NCBI RefSeq assembly: GCF_010093085.1
Contig: NZ_MSRC01000024.1
Location: 1 to 59,894 of the forward strand
Direction: 5' to 3'
Length of the DNA stretch: 59,894 nucleotides
Source: Bacillus sp. SKDU12
GTDB taxonomy: Bacteria > Bacillota > Bacilli > Bacillales > Bacillaceae
This document shows, piece by piece, positions 43,122-54,916 of the stretch. The notes under the pieces are model-generated. The model had not been told where the DNA came from, ran no database searches, and was given only the letters and a program-made list of their open reading frames with translations. Within the stretch, counting starts at the first letter, position 1, and the number at the start of each line of letters is the position of its first letter. The position numbers and the translations under genes were made by a program.

Positions 43122-43146
43122 ATAAAAAACCCGCTGAACGGGTTTT
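43122..43146 (-). terminator. Terminator between secE and nusG
   Basis: Minus-strand AAAACCCG (43139-43146), a 5-base loop and CGGGTTTT (43126-43133), then TTATT. nusG must be reached by read-through or by a promoter I did not find in 43011-43120. Confidence 0.75.
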
Positions 43147-43189
43147 GGCAAGTGATATTATGATCTATTATAGCACGTATTGCTGATCA

Positions 43190-43369
43190 TTATTCAACTA
43201 TTAAACGAATTAATTGAGAAATTCCTGTGTCAAGGAGGGCAAAAAAGATAATAAAAAAGATAACTGTTGAAATCACCGTAATGGTATAACGCGTTAACTC
43301 TTTTCCTTTAGGCCAGCTTACCTTTTTCATTTCTTTCCCAACGTCTTTAAAGAATTTCATAATACGCAT
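43190..43369 (-). CDS. secE: Preprotein translocase subunit SecE
   Basis: This 59-residue short SecE has an amphipathic N-terminal helix with the conserved WPKGKEL and one transmembrane helix (about 31-52). It clamps SecY. The ATG at 43369 (MRIMKFFKDVGKEMKKVSWP) follows GGAGG. Confidence 0.95.
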   Translation of the reverse strand: MRIMKFFKDVGKEMKKVSWPKGKELTRYTITVISTVIFFIIFFALLDTGISQLIRLIVE

Positions 43370-43402
43370 GTAAAAGACCTCCACAATTTAAAAGCGCAAA
43401 AA

Positions 43403-43552
43403 CTATTTTGTTTCAAGATGGGCTGTATGTGAATTGCAAGTACTGCAGTATTTCTTTACTTCTAATCGCTCAGCCGCTGATGCAGAGCTCTTCATTGTCG
43501 TATAATTACGGTTTCCGCATGTCTTGCATGCTAACGTAATCTTTTTTCTCAT
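43403..43552 (-). CDS. rpmGB: 50S ribosomal protein L33, zinc-binding form
   Basis: L33 (bL33), 49 residues, reads [17 protein letters not shown] and ends AHLETK. Four Cys (CxxC at 9/12 and 36/39) make a zinc ribbon, so it is a C+ form. The ATG is at 43550-43552, with AAAGGTG about 8 bases before. The symbol rpmGB follows the position beside secE in B. subtilis. Confidence 0.93.
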
Positions 43553-43597
43553 GTCATTACACCTTTTTCTAAATAGACATTAGTTCTTATCCCTAGT

Positions 43598-43627
43598 AAC
43601 ATATCATAGACAGAAAAATACTGTCAA
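43598..43627 (-). promoter_or_regulatory. Sigma-A promoter of rpmGB-secE (extended -10)
   Basis: Minus-strand TTGACA (43622-43627), an 18-base spacer and TATGTT (43598-43603) with a TG one base upstream of the -10. Confidence 0.55.
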
Positions 43628-43645
43628 TATCACTTTAAATTGCTA

Positions 43646-44302
43646 CTACAAACTGATTTCACGAATTTCCAGGTACTTCTCCAGCTTGCGCTTCACACGC
43701 TGAAGAGCATTGTCAATCGATTTCACATGCCGGTTCAGTTCATCGGAAATCTCTTGGTAGCTTCTTCCGTCGAGATATAAAACGAGTACTTTTCTCTCTA
43801 AATCACTTAATAATTCTCCCATTTTCATTTCAATATCATCAAATTCTTCCTGGTTGATAATCATTTCTTCAGGATTTAAAGTTTTCGCTCCTGAAATGAC
43901 ATCAAGCAGTGTTCGGTCTGACTCTTCATCAAAAATCGGTTTATCTAATGAGACGTAGGAATTCAAAGGAATGTGTTTCTGGCGAGTAGCTGTCTTTATT
44001 GCGGTAATGATTTGGCGGGTAATACATAATTCTGCGAAAGCTTTGAATGAGGTAAGCTTGTCCTCCTTGAAGTCGCGAATAGACTTATAGAGGCCTATCA
44101 TACCTTCCTGAACAATATCCTCCCTGTCCGCTCCTATTAAAAAGTAGGATCTTGCTTTTGCGCGAACAAAGTTTCGGTACTTTGTAATCAAGAAATCTAA
44201 CGCATCACTGTCCCCAACATGAACCTTTTCAATGACCTGCTCGTCCTCCAACTGGCAAAACTGCTCTTTGTTGAATTTTCCCTTGTTGTTCTGTAGATTC
44301 AC
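43646..44302 (-). CDS. sigH: RNA polymerase sigma factor SigH (Spo0H)
   Basis: SigH, 218 residues, directs transition-state and early sporulation genes. Region 2 (RAKARSYFLIGADREDIVQEGMIG, ...DFKEDKLTSFKAFAELCITRQI) and the region 4 helix-turn-helix (SYQEISDELNRHVKSIDNALQRVKRKL) are complete. The start is GTG (44300-44302) after GGGGGG. The promoter at 44334-44363 is of sigma-A type; AbrB repression of sigH is known in B. subtilis but not provable here. Confidence 0.98.
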   Translation of the reverse strand: MNLQNNKGKFNKEQFCQLEDEQVIEKVHVGDSDALDFLITKYRNFVRAKARSYFLIGADREDIVQEGMIGLYKSIRDFKEDKLTSFKAFAELCITRQIITAIKTATRQKHIPLNSYVSLDKPIFDEESDRTLLDVISGAKTLNPEEMIINQEEFDDIEMKMGELLSDLERKVLVLYLDGRSYQEISDELNRHVKSIDNALQRVKRKLEKYLEIREISL

Positions 44303-44333
44303 TCCGATCCCCCCGGCGCACGTAGATAGAAAT

Positions 44334-44363
44334 ATTATACAATATTGGGCAAAAAAGCGTCAA
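44334..44363 (-). promoter_or_regulatory. Sigma-A promoter of sigH
   Basis: Minus-strand TTGACG (44358-44363), an 18-base spacer and TATAAT (44334-44339), abutting the rae1 stop codon. Confidence 0.75.
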
Positions 44364-44364
44364 C

Positions 44365-44877
44365 TTAATCTAAGTCTCCTCGTCTCCACTTTTCAAATGT
44401 TTTTAATACCTCTTCCGATAAAGCAATTTTACCCGCCGGCTTTTCGGAAGTGATTTTTCTTACCCGTCTCTCTATTCGTCTTTCAATCGCTTCTACCTCT
44501 CGCAAAAGCTCCCGGGCCGACTTCCGCAAGGCCCCCTGTCCGAAAATCGCCCACTGCTCAGTATAGTCAGAGGTCGCAACATGAATTTGAGTCGCAATAT
44601 TATCCAAAGCCTGGGCAAGCTTTTCTATCCGCTCGTCAGCCGTTTCATTTTCTTTTGTAAAAATCACTTCAACTCTGTGGTTGGTCTGCTTTGTCTCAAT
44701 CCCTTTTACAAGATGCGCGTCAAAAACTACGATCACCCTGTGTCCTGTATACGATTGAAATTCCGCCATTTTCTGAATCAGTACGTCTCTCGCTTCTTCA
44801 AAACTGTTCGCTTTTAAATCCTTCAGCTGCGGCCAGGCTCCAATCATGTTGTATCCGTCTACTAACAGGATATCCAT
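44365..44877 (-). CDS. rae1: Ribosome-associated endoribonuclease Rae1 (YacP)
   Basis: Rae1, 170 residues, is a NYN/PIN-like nuclease that cleaves mRNA in the ribosomal A site in B. subtilis. The acidic start LLVDGYNMIGAW, a central DAH (VVFDAHLVKG) and ATSDYTEQ fit the NYN metal site. It lies 6 bases after rlmB. Confidence 0.93.
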   Translation of the reverse strand: MDILLVDGYNMIGAWPQLKDLKANSFEEARDVLIQKMAEFQSYTGHRVIVVFDAHLVKGIETKQTNHRVEVIFTKENETADERIEKLAQALDNIATQIHVATSDYTEQWAIFGQGALRKSARELLREVEAIERRIERRVRKITSEKPAGKIALSEEVLKTFEKWRRGDLD

Positions 44878-44883
44878 GGGTTT

Positions 44884-45633
44884 TTATTCTCCCAGAGGGT
44901 TTCGTTTCCGGTAGACTTCATACATCAAAAGGCCAGCCGCGACAGATGCATTCAGTGAAGTTACCTTCCCAGCCATCGGGAGTTTAATGAGAAAATCACA
45001 TTTTTCTTTAACGAGGCGGCCCATCCCTTTTCCTTCACTTCCAATGACTAAAGCCAAAGGCATATTGCCGTCCATATTGCGGTAATCCTCACGTGCGGAT
45101 GCGTCCGTTCCGACAACCCAGATCCCCCGCTCTTTCATTTCTTCTAACGTTCGCGCCAGGTTGGTGACTCTTACGACGGGAATGTGTTCAATAGCCCCTG
45201 TTGAAGCTTTTGCCACTGTTGTTGTCAGTCCTACGGCTCTGCGCTTTGGAATCACGATGCCATGGGCGCCGACCGCATCAGCCGTTCTCATAATGGAACC
45301 GAGATTATGAGGGTCTTCAAGCTCGTCCAAAATGAGGATGAAAGGCTGTTCATTTCTTTCTTCTGCTGCTTTATATAAATCGTCCAGTTCCGCATATTCA
45401 TACGCGGCAACCTGCGCCACTACGCCTTGATGCTGTCCTGTCACCATTTGATCGAGTTTTTTTCTTGGGACATACTGAATCGTGATCCCCTGCTTTTTCG
45501 CAAGCTCAATCACCTGCTGCGCTTGTCCCTTTACCGTGTTTTCCGCCATCCACAGCTTATACAGCTTACGATCTGATTTTAACGTCTCGATCACTGCATT
45601 TTTTCCTATGACGTAATCATGCTGCTCACTCAT
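44884..45633 (-). CDS. rlmB: 23S rRNA (guanosine-2'-O-)-methyltransferase RlmB
   Basis: RlmB (YacO), 249 residues, is a SPOUT trefoil-knot enzyme methylating Gm in the 23S rRNA P-loop region. SpoU motifs are clear: [30 protein letters not shown] and [14 protein letters not shown]. The ATG at 45633 lies inside the end of mrnC (8-base overlap) and has GGAGG upstream; the open frame above it is unused. Confidence 0.95.
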   Translation of the reverse strand: MSEQHDYVIGKNAVIETLKSDRKLYKLWMAENTVKGQAQQVIELAKKQGITIQYVPRKKLDQMVTGQHQGVVAQVAAYEYAELDDLYKAAEERNEQPFILILDELEDPHNLGSIMRTADAVGAHGIVIPKRRAVGLTTTVAKASTGAIEHIPVVRVTNLARTLEEMKERGIWVVGTDASAREDYRNMDGNMPLALVIGSEGKGMGRLVKEKCDFLIKLPMAGKVTSLNASVAAGLLMYEVYRKRNPLGE

Positions 45634-46048
45634 TTGTTTTCCTCCCTGACGTTCCGAATTGTATAGCTTCGGCAACGAGCTGACTAAGTCGTTCCTCTTT
45701 TTTCTCTAGAAAAAGGTAGCCCAGCAACGCTTCAAATGCCGTACTGTAGCGGTACGTCTGAACATCTGTATTTTTAGGTGTCGTTCCTGACTTGGCATTT
45801 CTGCCTCTTTTCAGCACCGCTTCCTCTTCTTCTGTAAAAAAGGATTGCTCCTGCAAAAAGAATAGGATCTGAGCCTGTGACTTTGCCGAAACGATTCGGC
45901 TTGATTTCTTATGAAGATCATTTGGTTTGGTAAAGCCCTGCTTAAGCAGGTGATGCCTGACATACACTTCAAAAATGGCATCACCTATATAAGCAAGCGC
46001 AAGTCCGTTAAGCTGCTTTGAATCTTTTATCTTTTCAAAATCAAGCAT
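45626..46048 (-). CDS. mrnC: Mini-RNase III
   Basis: MrnC, 140 residues, is an RNase III catalytic domain without the dsRNA-binding domain; it matures 23S rRNA. Motifs are [16 protein letters not shown] (acidic metal ligands) and [15 protein letters not shown] recall the 168 protein as three residues longer; here it stops after GRKTNE. It starts 3 bases after cysS. Confidence 0.95.
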   Translation of the reverse strand: MLDFEKIKDSKQLNGLALAYIGDAIFEVYVRHHLLKQGFTKPNDLHKKSSRIVSAKSQAQILFFLQEQSFFTEEEEAVLKRGRNAKSGTTPKNTDVQTYRYSTAFEALLGYLFLEKKEERLSQLVAEAIQFGTSGRKTNE

Positions 46049-46051
46049 CCG

Positions 46052-47452
46052 CTATTCTCCCCGTTTCCAGCGAGTGCCTTGAGCCGTATCTTCAAGTATG
46101 ATATTCATGCTTTTCAGCTGGTCGCGGATCTGATCTGATAATGCAAAATCACGATTTCGGCGTGCTTCGTTTCTTTTTTCGATTAGGTCTTCAATTTCTT
46201 GATCGAGAAGTTCCTGCTCGCCCAATGAAAAACCAAGGACAGACACAATGCGTTCAAACATTTCGATAAACGACGTAATCACATGATCAGCCGTATTGTC
46301 TTTCTGAAGATAATAATTGGCATGCTTTGCTAAGTCGAACAAAACAGAAATGGCATTCGCCGTATTAAAGTCATCATCCATCGCTTCTTCGAATACCTTG
46401 CGGTGCTCTTCGATTTTTTCCAGCCACTGATCGTCATCTTCCGTTAAATTTGTACTGCTGTTCAGGCGGTGCTGAAGGTTGCTGTACGCTGTTTTCAAAC
46501 GGTTAAACGCGCTTTTTGTATTCTCCAGAAGCTCTTCTGAATAATTAATCGGATGACGATAATGAACAGAAAGCATAAAGAATCTCAAAAGCTGCGGATC
46601 GTGCTGTTTGATGATGTCATGCACAAGCACAAAGTTGCCAAGTGATTTTGACATTTTTTCATTATCGATATTGATATAGCCATTATGGAGCCAATACTTC
46701 GCAAATGTTTTACCTGTCAGCGCCTCAGACTGCGCAATTTCATTTTCATGATGAGGGAAGGTTAAATCCTGTCCGCCCGCATGGATATCAATTTGGTCAC
46801 CCAGAAACTTTTTCACCATTGCTGAGCATTCAATATGCCAGCCCGGGCGTCCTTTTCCCCAAGGGCTATCCCAAGATATTTCGCCTTCTTTTGCCGCTTT
46901 CCACAAGGCAAAATCAAGAGCATCTTCTTTTTTCTCGCCGACTCGGATGCGTGCACCTGATCTCAATTCATCAATTGACTGCTGAGAAAGCTTTCCGTAC
47001 CCCTCAAATGCTCTTGTTTTGAAATAAACGTCACCTTCTGATTCATAAGCATATCCTTTTTTCACCAGCTGATCGACGAATTCGATAATTGCATCCATGT
47101 TTTCCATCACTCGTGGGTGAAGATCAGCTTTTCGGCAGCCGAGCGCACCTACATCTTCAAAGTATGCTTTAATAAAACGCTCTGAAATGGCAGGCACATC
47201 CTCACCGAGTTCATTTGCCGCCTTAATCAATTTATCATCCACATCTGTGAAGTTAGAGACATACTGTACATCATAACCTTTATACTCCAAATAGTTTCGA
47301 ACCGTGTCGTATACGATAGCCGGACGGGCGTTCCCGATGTGAATGTAATTGTAAACCGTAGGTCCGCACACGTACATTTTCACTTTTCCCTCTTCAAGAG
47401 GAATGAATGTTTCCTTCTGTCTAGTCAATGTATTGTAAAGTGTGATTGTCAT
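46052..47452 (-). CDS. cysS: Cysteinyl-tRNA synthetase
   Basis: CysRS, 466 residues, class Ia. Zinc-site Cys appears in [12 protein letters not shown] is HIGNARP, a second zinc Cys lies in WHIECSAM, and KMSKS is KMSKSLGN. Its start overlaps the cysE stop (ATGA). It shares the T-box leader with cysE. Confidence 0.98.
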   Translation of the reverse strand: MTITLYNTLTRQKETFIPLEEGKVKMYVCGPTVYNYIHIGNARPAIVYDTVRNYLEYKGYDVQYVSNFTDVDDKLIKAANELGEDVPAISERFIKAYFEDVGALGCRKADLHPRVMENMDAIIEFVDQLVKKGYAYESEGDVYFKTRAFEGYGKLSQQSIDELRSGARIRVGEKKEDALDFALWKAAKEGEISWDSPWGKGRPGWHIECSAMVKKFLGDQIDIHAGGQDLTFPHHENEIAQSEALTGKTFAKYWLHNGYINIDNEKMSKSLGNFVLVHDIIKQHDPQLLRFFMLSVHYRHPINYSEELLENTKSAFNRLKTAYSNLQHRLNSSTNLTEDDDQWLEKIEEHRKVFEEAMDDDFNTANAISVLFDLAKHANYYLQKDNTADHVITSFIEMFERIVSVLGFSLGEQELLDQEIEDLIEKRNEARRNRDFALSDQIRDQLKSMNIILEDTAQGTRWKRGE

Positions 47453-48120
47453 TTTTGATTGATCCTTTCTTTTCTGTCTTCAAGGTCTTCAAGGTCTTCA
47501 AGCTCTGCCTTCAGTTCTAAAATCTGCTGTTCCAAAGACTTAAAGCGATCAGCAACCGGATCGGGCAAATCCTGATGATTTAAATCGCGTCTTACTTTCT
47601 TTCCATTTTGTATAACGACCCGTCCAGGAATGCCGACAACTGTTGAAAAATCAGGAACATCGTGCAACACGACTGAACCAGCGCCAACCTTTGACCCTTC
47701 ACCGACAGTAATTGAACCGAGCACTTTAGCACCTGTGGCTATCAATGCGTCATCTTTAATCGTTGGGTGCCTTTTCCCCTTTTCTTTCCCCGTTCCCCCG
47801 AGGGTAACCCCCTGAAAAACGGTTACGTTATTGCCGATCTCACATGTCTCCCCAATGACAACTCCCATACCGTGATCAATGAAAAATCTTCTCCCGATTG
47901 TAGCGCCGGGGTGGATTTCAATCCCAGTAAAAAATCGGCTTGCCTGAGATATAAGGCGTGCAAGGAAATAAAATTTTCGTTTATATAAAGCATGTGCAAT
48001 CCGATGCGCCCATATAGCATGTAAACCTGAATAAGTTAAAATCACTTCAAAATAGCTTCTTGCTGCAGGATCTTGATCGAACACTGTATCAATGTCTTCT
48101 TTTAGCATTCTAAAAAACAC
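47449..48120 (-). CDS. cysE: Serine O-acetyltransferase
   Basis: CysE, 223 residues, makes O-acetylserine from serine and acetyl-CoA, the first step to cysteine. A helical N-terminal domain precedes a left-handed beta-helix of hexapeptide repeats ([22 protein letters not shown]; acetyl-CoA loop [12 protein letters not shown]). The GTG start (48118-48120, [12 protein letters not shown]) is set by GGGGGGAG. The C-terminal helix contains a triplicated L-E-D unit, six residues longer than I recall for strain 168. Confidence 0.96.
   Translation of the reverse strand: MFFRMLKEDIDTVFDQDPAARSYFEVILTYSGLHAIWAHRIAHALYKRKFYFLARLISQASRFFTGIEIHPGATIGRRFFIDHGMGVVIGETCEIGNNVTVFQGVTLGGTGKEKGKRHPTIKDDALIATGAKVLGSITVGEGSKVGAGSVVLHDVPDFSTVVGIPGRVVIQNGKKVRRDLNHQDLPDPVADRFKSLEQQILELKAELEDLEDLEDRKERINQK
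47476..47502. repeat. Three tandem copies of a 9-bp repeat in cysE
   Basis: GTCTTCAAG occurs three times without interruption. It encodes repeated Leu-Glu-Asp in the CysE C-terminal helix and keeps the frame. Confidence 0.9.
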
Positions 48121-48162
48121 ATGCTCCCCCCACTTCTCTATCTGATTTCCTCTTTCCCCAAT

Positions 48163-48400
48163 AAAAAAAGCGCCTCTGCATGACAACATGACAGAGACGC
48201 TTTAACCGCGCGGTTCCACTCTGTTTGAAAAGCAGACTTCTGCTCTCCCAACTTCAGCCTGTAACGGCGGCGGCCGCCTTTGAATACTGGTTTCGAAAAA
48301 TGTTCTTCAAAGGTCTTAAGGGCGCACTTCTAAAACCCAGCTCATGGATCTTTCTCAGCCAATGAAGATCCTTTCTGTAATGGCCTAAAGCTTTATACTC
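48163..48400 (-). promoter_or_regulatory. Cysteine T-box leader of cysE-cysS
   Basis: The minus strand carries the T-box core AGAGTGGAACCGCG (about 48209-48222), then a terminator whose stem AAAGCGTCTCTG/CAGAGGCGCTTT (48167-48203) is followed by seven T. A TGC cysteine codon at 48324-48326 is in the expected specifier position. Uncharged tRNA-Cys would favour antitermination. It sits between gltX and cysE, so it can separate cysE-cysS expression from gltX. A TTGACA at about 48407-48412 has no good -10. Confidence 0.9.
48167..48203 (-). terminator. T-box terminator hairpin
   Basis: A 12-bp stem with one G-U or mismatch and an inner CATG/CATG extension, followed by TTTTTTT. Confidence 0.85.
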
Positions 48401-48422
48401 TTCCCTGTCAACAATCATTTAT

Positions 48423-49874
48423 TTAAATATTTTTCAAGCGCTGAATCGCATTCTCTTTACCAATCAATTCAATTGATTGCGGCAGTTCCGGTCCGTGAGT
48501 TTGGCCTGTGACAGCAACTCGGATCGGCATAAACAGTTTTTTCCCTTTATGACCTGTTTCTTTTTGCACCGCTTTGATTGAAGCTTTGATGTTATCAGGA
48601 GTGAACTCCTCAAGCTCTTCAAGCTTCGCAGCGAATGTGCTGAGCACTTCAGGAACCTGCTCCTCTCCCAGAACAGCTTTTGCTTCTTGATTATACTCGA
48701 TCTCTTCCGTAAAGAACAAATCAGTCAACTCAACAATTTCCGCACCATAGCTTAATTGCTCATGATACAGGGAAATCAGTTTGCGAACCCACTCTTGTTC
48801 TTCAGCAGAAAGCTCAGTGCCGACTTTGCCGGCTTTTTGCAGATGCGGAAGTGTCAGTTCAACAACCTCATCAAGATCCAGCTTCTTCACATATTGATTG
48901 TTAACCCATTTTAGCTTATGCATATCAAACAAAGCTGGTGATTTAGATAAACGGTTCACATCAAAAATGTCAATAAACTGTTCTTTTGTAAATAACTCCT
49001 CTTCACCAACCGGTGACCAGCCAAGCAGGCCGATAAAGTTGAACAGCGCTTCAGGCAAGTATCCAAGCTCTTTATACTGCTCAATGAATTGAATAATAGA
49101 CTCATCCCGTTTGCTGAGCTTTTTACGGCTTTCATTTACGATCAGCGTCATATGACCAAACTGAGGAACATCCCAGCCGAATGCTTGATAGATCATAATT
49201 TGTTTCGGTGTGTTAGAAATATGATCCTCACCGCGCAACACGTGTGTCATTTTCATTAAATAGTCATCAATCGCTACCGCGAAGTTATAAGTAGGCGTTC
49301 CGTCCTTTTTCACAATAACAAAGTCGCCAATGTCATTTGATTCGAAAGTAATGTCACCTTTTACGATATCGTTGAAGGCAATAACTTTTCCTTCCGGCAC
49401 GCGGAAACGAATACTTGGTTTTCTGCCTTCAGCAACAAACTTTTCCTGTTCTTCCTGAGTCAGATTTCTGTGTTTACCAGAATAACGCGGTGTTTCCCCG
49501 CGGGCAATCTGCTCTTCACGCTCTTTTTCAAGCTCTTCTTCCGTGCAGTAACATTTATAAGCAAGCCCTTTTTCAAGAAGCTCTTCATAGTACACTTTAT
49601 AGATATCGTTACGCTCTGACTGACGGTATGGGCCATATTCACCACCGACATCCACACTCTCATCCCAGTCAATACCAAGCCATTTCAGATAATTCAGCTG
49701 GCTTTGTTCTCCGCCCTCAATGTTGCGCTTTTGATCAGTATCCTCCACACGAATAATAAACTTACCGTCTTGATTGCGGGCAAATAAATAATTAAAAAGC
49801 GCTGTTCTGGCATTTCCAATATGCAAATGTCCGGTTGGACTTGGTGCATAACGGACGCGTACTTCGTTTCCCAT
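48423..49874 (-). CDS. gltX: Glutamyl-tRNA synthetase
   Basis: GluRS, 483 residues, class Ib. HIGH is [14 protein letters not shown] and KMSKS is KLSKRDES. In B. subtilis this enzyme is non-discriminating, also charging tRNA-Gln for later amidation by GatCAB. The ATG at 49874 ([12 protein letters not shown]) follows AAAGGAAG; a TTG two codons earlier is unlikely. It has its own promoter at 49930-49958. Confidence 0.98.
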   Translation of the reverse strand: MGNEVRVRYAPSPTGHLHIGNARTALFNYLFARNQDGKFIIRVEDTDQKRNIEGGEQSQLNYLKWLGIDWDESVDVGGEYGPYRQSERNDIYKVYYEELLEKGLAYKCYCTEEELEKEREEQIARGETPRYSGKHRNLTQEEQEKFVAEGRKPSIRFRVPEGKVIAFNDIVKGDITFESNDIGDFVIVKKDGTPTYNFAVAIDDYLMKMTHVLRGEDHISNTPKQIMIYQAFGWDVPQFGHMTLIVNESRKKLSKRDESIIQFIEQYKELGYLPEALFNFIGLLGWSPVGEEELFTKEQFIDIFDVNRLSKSPALFDMHKLKWVNNQYVKKLDLDEVVELTLPHLQKAGKVGTELSAEEQEWVRKLISLYHEQLSYGAEIVELTDLFFTEEIEYNQEAKAVLGEEQVPEVLSTFAAKLEELEEFTPDNIKASIKAVQKETGHKGKKLFMPIRVAVTGQTHGPELPQSIELIGKENAIQRLKNI

Positions 49875-49929
49875 TTTCAAATACTTCCTTTCATGTCATG
49901 TATGGCCTCAGGCAAAAATGTATGAATCT

Positions 49930-49958
49930 ATTCTACCACCAAATAGACCCAGCATCAA
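49930..49958 (-). promoter_or_regulatory. Sigma-A promoter of gltX
   Basis: Minus-strand TTGATG (49953-49958), a 17-base spacer and TAGAAT (49930-49935). Confidence 0.6.
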
Positions 49959-49964
49959 AGCAAG

Positions 49965-52247
<2,283 letters not shown>

Positions 52248-52332
52248 ACCCCCACCTCCTTTTTTAACATTTTATTTTAATAAAGTTTTATGCATCCCAC
52301 AAATATCAGAATAAACAAAAACCAACCTTAAT

Positions 52333-52358
52333 ATACCCGTATTTATAAGGTTTTAACC
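52333..52358 (-). promoter_or_regulatory. Sigma-B-like promoter upstream of yacL
   Basis: Minus-strand GGTTAA (52353-52358), a 14-base spacer and a perfect GGGTAT (52333-52338), in the disA-yacL gap. GGGTAT is the sigma-B -10 consensus; the -35 is one base off GTTTAA. Confidence 0.5.
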
Positions 52359-52362
52359 GAAA

Positions 52363-53445
52363 TCATAGCTGCCTGTCTAAATAATGCTTCTCTTGCAGGC
52401 GTTTCAATCCTTTTTTGATTTTTTGGGCTCGTACTTCACCGATACCCTCAACTTCATCTAATTCTTCTGCACTCGCTTCAATAATCATTGGCAGAACTCC
52501 AAATGCTTCTACAACATTTTCAACAATCGGCATAGGAAGACGCGGTATCTTATTTAACAGCCTGTATCCTCTAGGCAATACATAATCATCAAGATTTGTA
52601 GAAGCCGGATAACCGAGCAGCTTATAAACAATGGAATCATCCAGTAAATCATAACTGGACATATCCTGCAGCTCTTTCAAGAGAACAAACGGGTCTTTAA
52701 TCTTTTCTTTCACATAATCCTTAATAAATAAAGCGGCTTCTTCTTCCATATCCGTAATCAATTCAATGACTTGCAGCTTAATCAGATGCCCTTCTGTTCC
52801 CAGTTCTCTGATATACATGTTAATTTCATTTTTGATTCTCAATACCATTTCATAACGGTGCATCACCGACAGAACATCGCTGAAGGTAACAAGTTCTTCA
52901 AACTCTAAAGCATTCAGTGCATTAATGGTTTTATCCAGAATTGTTTTATATTTTTCGAGAGTTTGAATGGCTTGATTCGCTTTTGTTAAAATAAATCCTA
53001 TATCTTTTAGCGTATACTTCATGCTTTCCTGATATAACGTGATCACGTTCCTTCTTTCAGAAATGGCGATCACGAGACAGCCTGTCTGCTTAGCTACTCT
53101 TTCGGCGGTACGGTGCCGCATTCCTGTTTCTGATGAAGAAATTGTAGCTTCAGGCATCAGTTGTGTATTTGCATATAGGATCTTTTGCCCAGAATCACTT
53201 AAAATAATTGCCCCGTCCATTTTAGCCAGCTCATATAAATGCGCCGGAGAAAAAGCAGTGTTAATGTGGAAACCGCCATCTACAACTTCTTTTACTTTAT
53301 CATTATATCCAACAACAATCAGACCGCCTGTATTTGCTCTCAGTACATTTTCTATTCCAGCTCTGAGCGGAGTACCCGGAGCAACAAACTGCAATATAGA
53401 TGACAGGTCTAACTCGTGTTTCGCCCCTTTTTTGTCTTTTTCCAT
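52363..53445 (-). CDS. disA: Diadenylate cyclase DisA
   Basis: DisA, 360 residues, makes c-di-AMP and scans DNA, slowing sporulation when it meets lesions. The DAC domain has the DGA motif (D77) and RHR (about 111-113). A helical linker follows, and the C-terminal helix-hairpin-helix DNA-binding domain reads [18 protein letters not shown]. It lies 3 bases after radA. Confidence 0.97.
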   Translation of the reverse strand: MEKDKKGAKHELDLSSILQFVAPGTPLRAGIENVLRANTGGLIVVGYNDKVKEVVDGGFHINTAFSPAHLYELAKMDGAIILSDSGQKILYANTQLMPEATISSSETGMRHRTAERVAKQTGCLVIAISERRNVITLYQESMKYTLKDIGFILTKANQAIQTLEKYKTILDKTINALNALEFEELVTFSDVLSVMHRYEMVLRIKNEINMYIRELGTEGHLIKLQVIELITDMEEEAALFIKDYVKEKIKDPFVLLKELQDMSSYDLLDDSIVYKLLGYPASTNLDDYVLPRGYRLLNKIPRLPMPIVENVVEAFGVLPMIIEASAEELDEVEGIGEVRAQKIKKGLKRLQEKHYLDRQL

Positions 53446-53448
53446 CTA

Positions 53449-54825
53449 TTATCCTCCTAATGAAGTACGAAGCGCCTCTGCAACATTTGCTACTCCGACA
53501 ACCTCAATCCCTTTTGGTTTTGTCCATCCATCCAGATTTGCCGCGGGTATAATCATGCGTTTAAAACCAAGCTTAGCCGCTTCTTTCACACGCTGTTCAA
53601 TTCTAGAAACCCGCCGGACTTCTCCGGTCAATCCCACTTCTCCTATAAAACAATCTGCGGGATTTGGAGGTGTATCTCTAAAGCTGGACGCGATACTGAC
53701 CGCAATGGCTAGGTCAATCGCCGGTTCATCCAGCTTAACTCCGCCGGCCACTTTCAAATAAGCATCCTGATTTTGCAGCAGCAGCCCAACTCTTTTTTCT
53801 AAAACAGCCATTAACAGAGAAACCCTGTTGTGATCTATTCCTGTTGCCATACGGCGCGGATTGCCAAAACTAGTAGGCGAGATGAGCGCTTGAATTTCAA
53901 CGAGAATCGGTCTTGTGCCCTCCATAGAAGCAGTGATGCTCGAGCCTGCAGATCCCGCTGAACGCTCTTCTAAGAAGATCTCTGAAGGGTTCAAAACCTC
54001 GGTGAGTCCTTCTTCCCGCATTTCAAAAATGCCCATTTCATTTGTAGAACCAAAACGGTTTTTAACAGCCCGTAAAATACGGAAAGTATGGTGGCGTTCC
54101 CCTTCAAAATATAAAACAGTGTCAACCATATGCTCTAACAGTCTCGGCCCTGCAATAGACCCTTCTTTCGTTACGTGCCCTACAATAAAAATCGGGATCC
54201 CTTTTGTTTTTGCAATTTTCATCAGCTCAGCCGTACATTCTCTAACCTGTGACACACTGCCCGGGGCCGATGTAATATCGCTCTGATAAACCGTTTGAAT
54301 AGAGTCAACAACGACAAACGATGGATTCATCTCTTGTATAGCAGACGAAATATACTCCATATCGGTTTCAGATAAAACATGCAGGGAAGGATTATTAATA
54401 CCGAGACGATCTGCTCGAAGTTTCGTTTGTTTGACCGATTCTTCTCCTGAAATGTATAGCACACTGTTTGATGAATCTGATAATTGAGCGGAAACCTGTA
54501 GCAATAACGTTGACTTCCCGATACCGGGATCGCCGCCGATTAAAACGAGTGAACCTTTAACAACGCCTCCGCCGAGCACTCTGTTAAACTCGCCAAGCTG
54601 GGTTTTAACCCGGGGTTCTTCTGATGTTTCGATTGATGTAATAGGTGAAGGTTTGTGTACAGTTTGAACAGAATGAGAAAATGCCGCTCTCCGATTGGCC
54701 GGCGCTTTTTTAATCATTTCTTCCACCATTGTATTCCAAGCGCCGCAGCCCGGACATTTCCCCATCCATTTTGGAGATTCGTAACCGCAGGATTGGCAGA
54801 TGAATTTCGATTTTGTTTTAGCCAT
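53449..54825 (-). CDS. radA: DNA repair ATPase RadA (Sms)
   Basis: RadA, 458 residues, is a RecA-like branch-migration helicase. It has the zinc finger [21 protein letters not shown] (10-30), Walker [11 protein letters not shown], the KNRFG motif and a C-terminal Lon-like domain. The ATG at 54825 follows GGGAGAGG; the upstream frame is not used. In B. subtilis it restrains DisA activity, fitting their adjacency. Confidence 0.97.
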   Translation of the reverse strand: MAKTKSKFICQSCGYESPKWMGKCPGCGAWNTMVEEMIKKAPANRRAAFSHSVQTVHKPSPITSIETSEEPRVKTQLGEFNRVLGGGVVKGSLVLIGGDPGIGKSTLLLQVSAQLSDSSNSVLYISGEESVKQTKLRADRLGINNPSLHVLSETDMEYISSAIQEMNPSFVVVDSIQTVYQSDITSAPGSVSQVRECTAELMKIAKTKGIPIFIVGHVTKEGSIAGPRLLEHMVDTVLYFEGERHHTFRILRAVKNRFGSTNEMGIFEMREEGLTEVLNPSEIFLEERSAGSAGSSITASMEGTRPILVEIQALISPTSFGNPRRMATGIDHNRVSLLMAVLEKRVGLLLQNQDAYLKVAGGVKLDEPAIDLAIAVSIASSFRDTPPNPADCFIGEVGLTGEVRRVSRIEQRVKEAAKLGFKRMIIPAANLDGWTKPKGIEVVGVANVAEALRTSLGG

Positions 54826-54871
54826 ATATAGTGTAAGACCTCTCCCTTGTTCTATTTCTTGATATGAAAGT

Positions 54872-54900
54872 GAGGCATACACTTACATGCTGTATGCCTC
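54872..54900. other. Hairpin between clpC and radA
   Basis: GAGGCATAC (54872-54880) pairs with GTATGCCTC (54892-54900) over 9 bp with an 11-base loop. The T-run (54901-54905) is on the plus strand. On the minus strand, where the genes read, only ACTTTCAT follows. It is therefore a poor terminator for clpC. Confidence 0.55.
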
Positions 54901-54916
54901 TTTTTCACCTTATATA

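Noticed and set aside
53039..53761. Plus-strand frame of 240 codons across disA and radA.
   Set aside because: It crosses two real genes antisense, has no ribosome-binding site and low-complexity composition.
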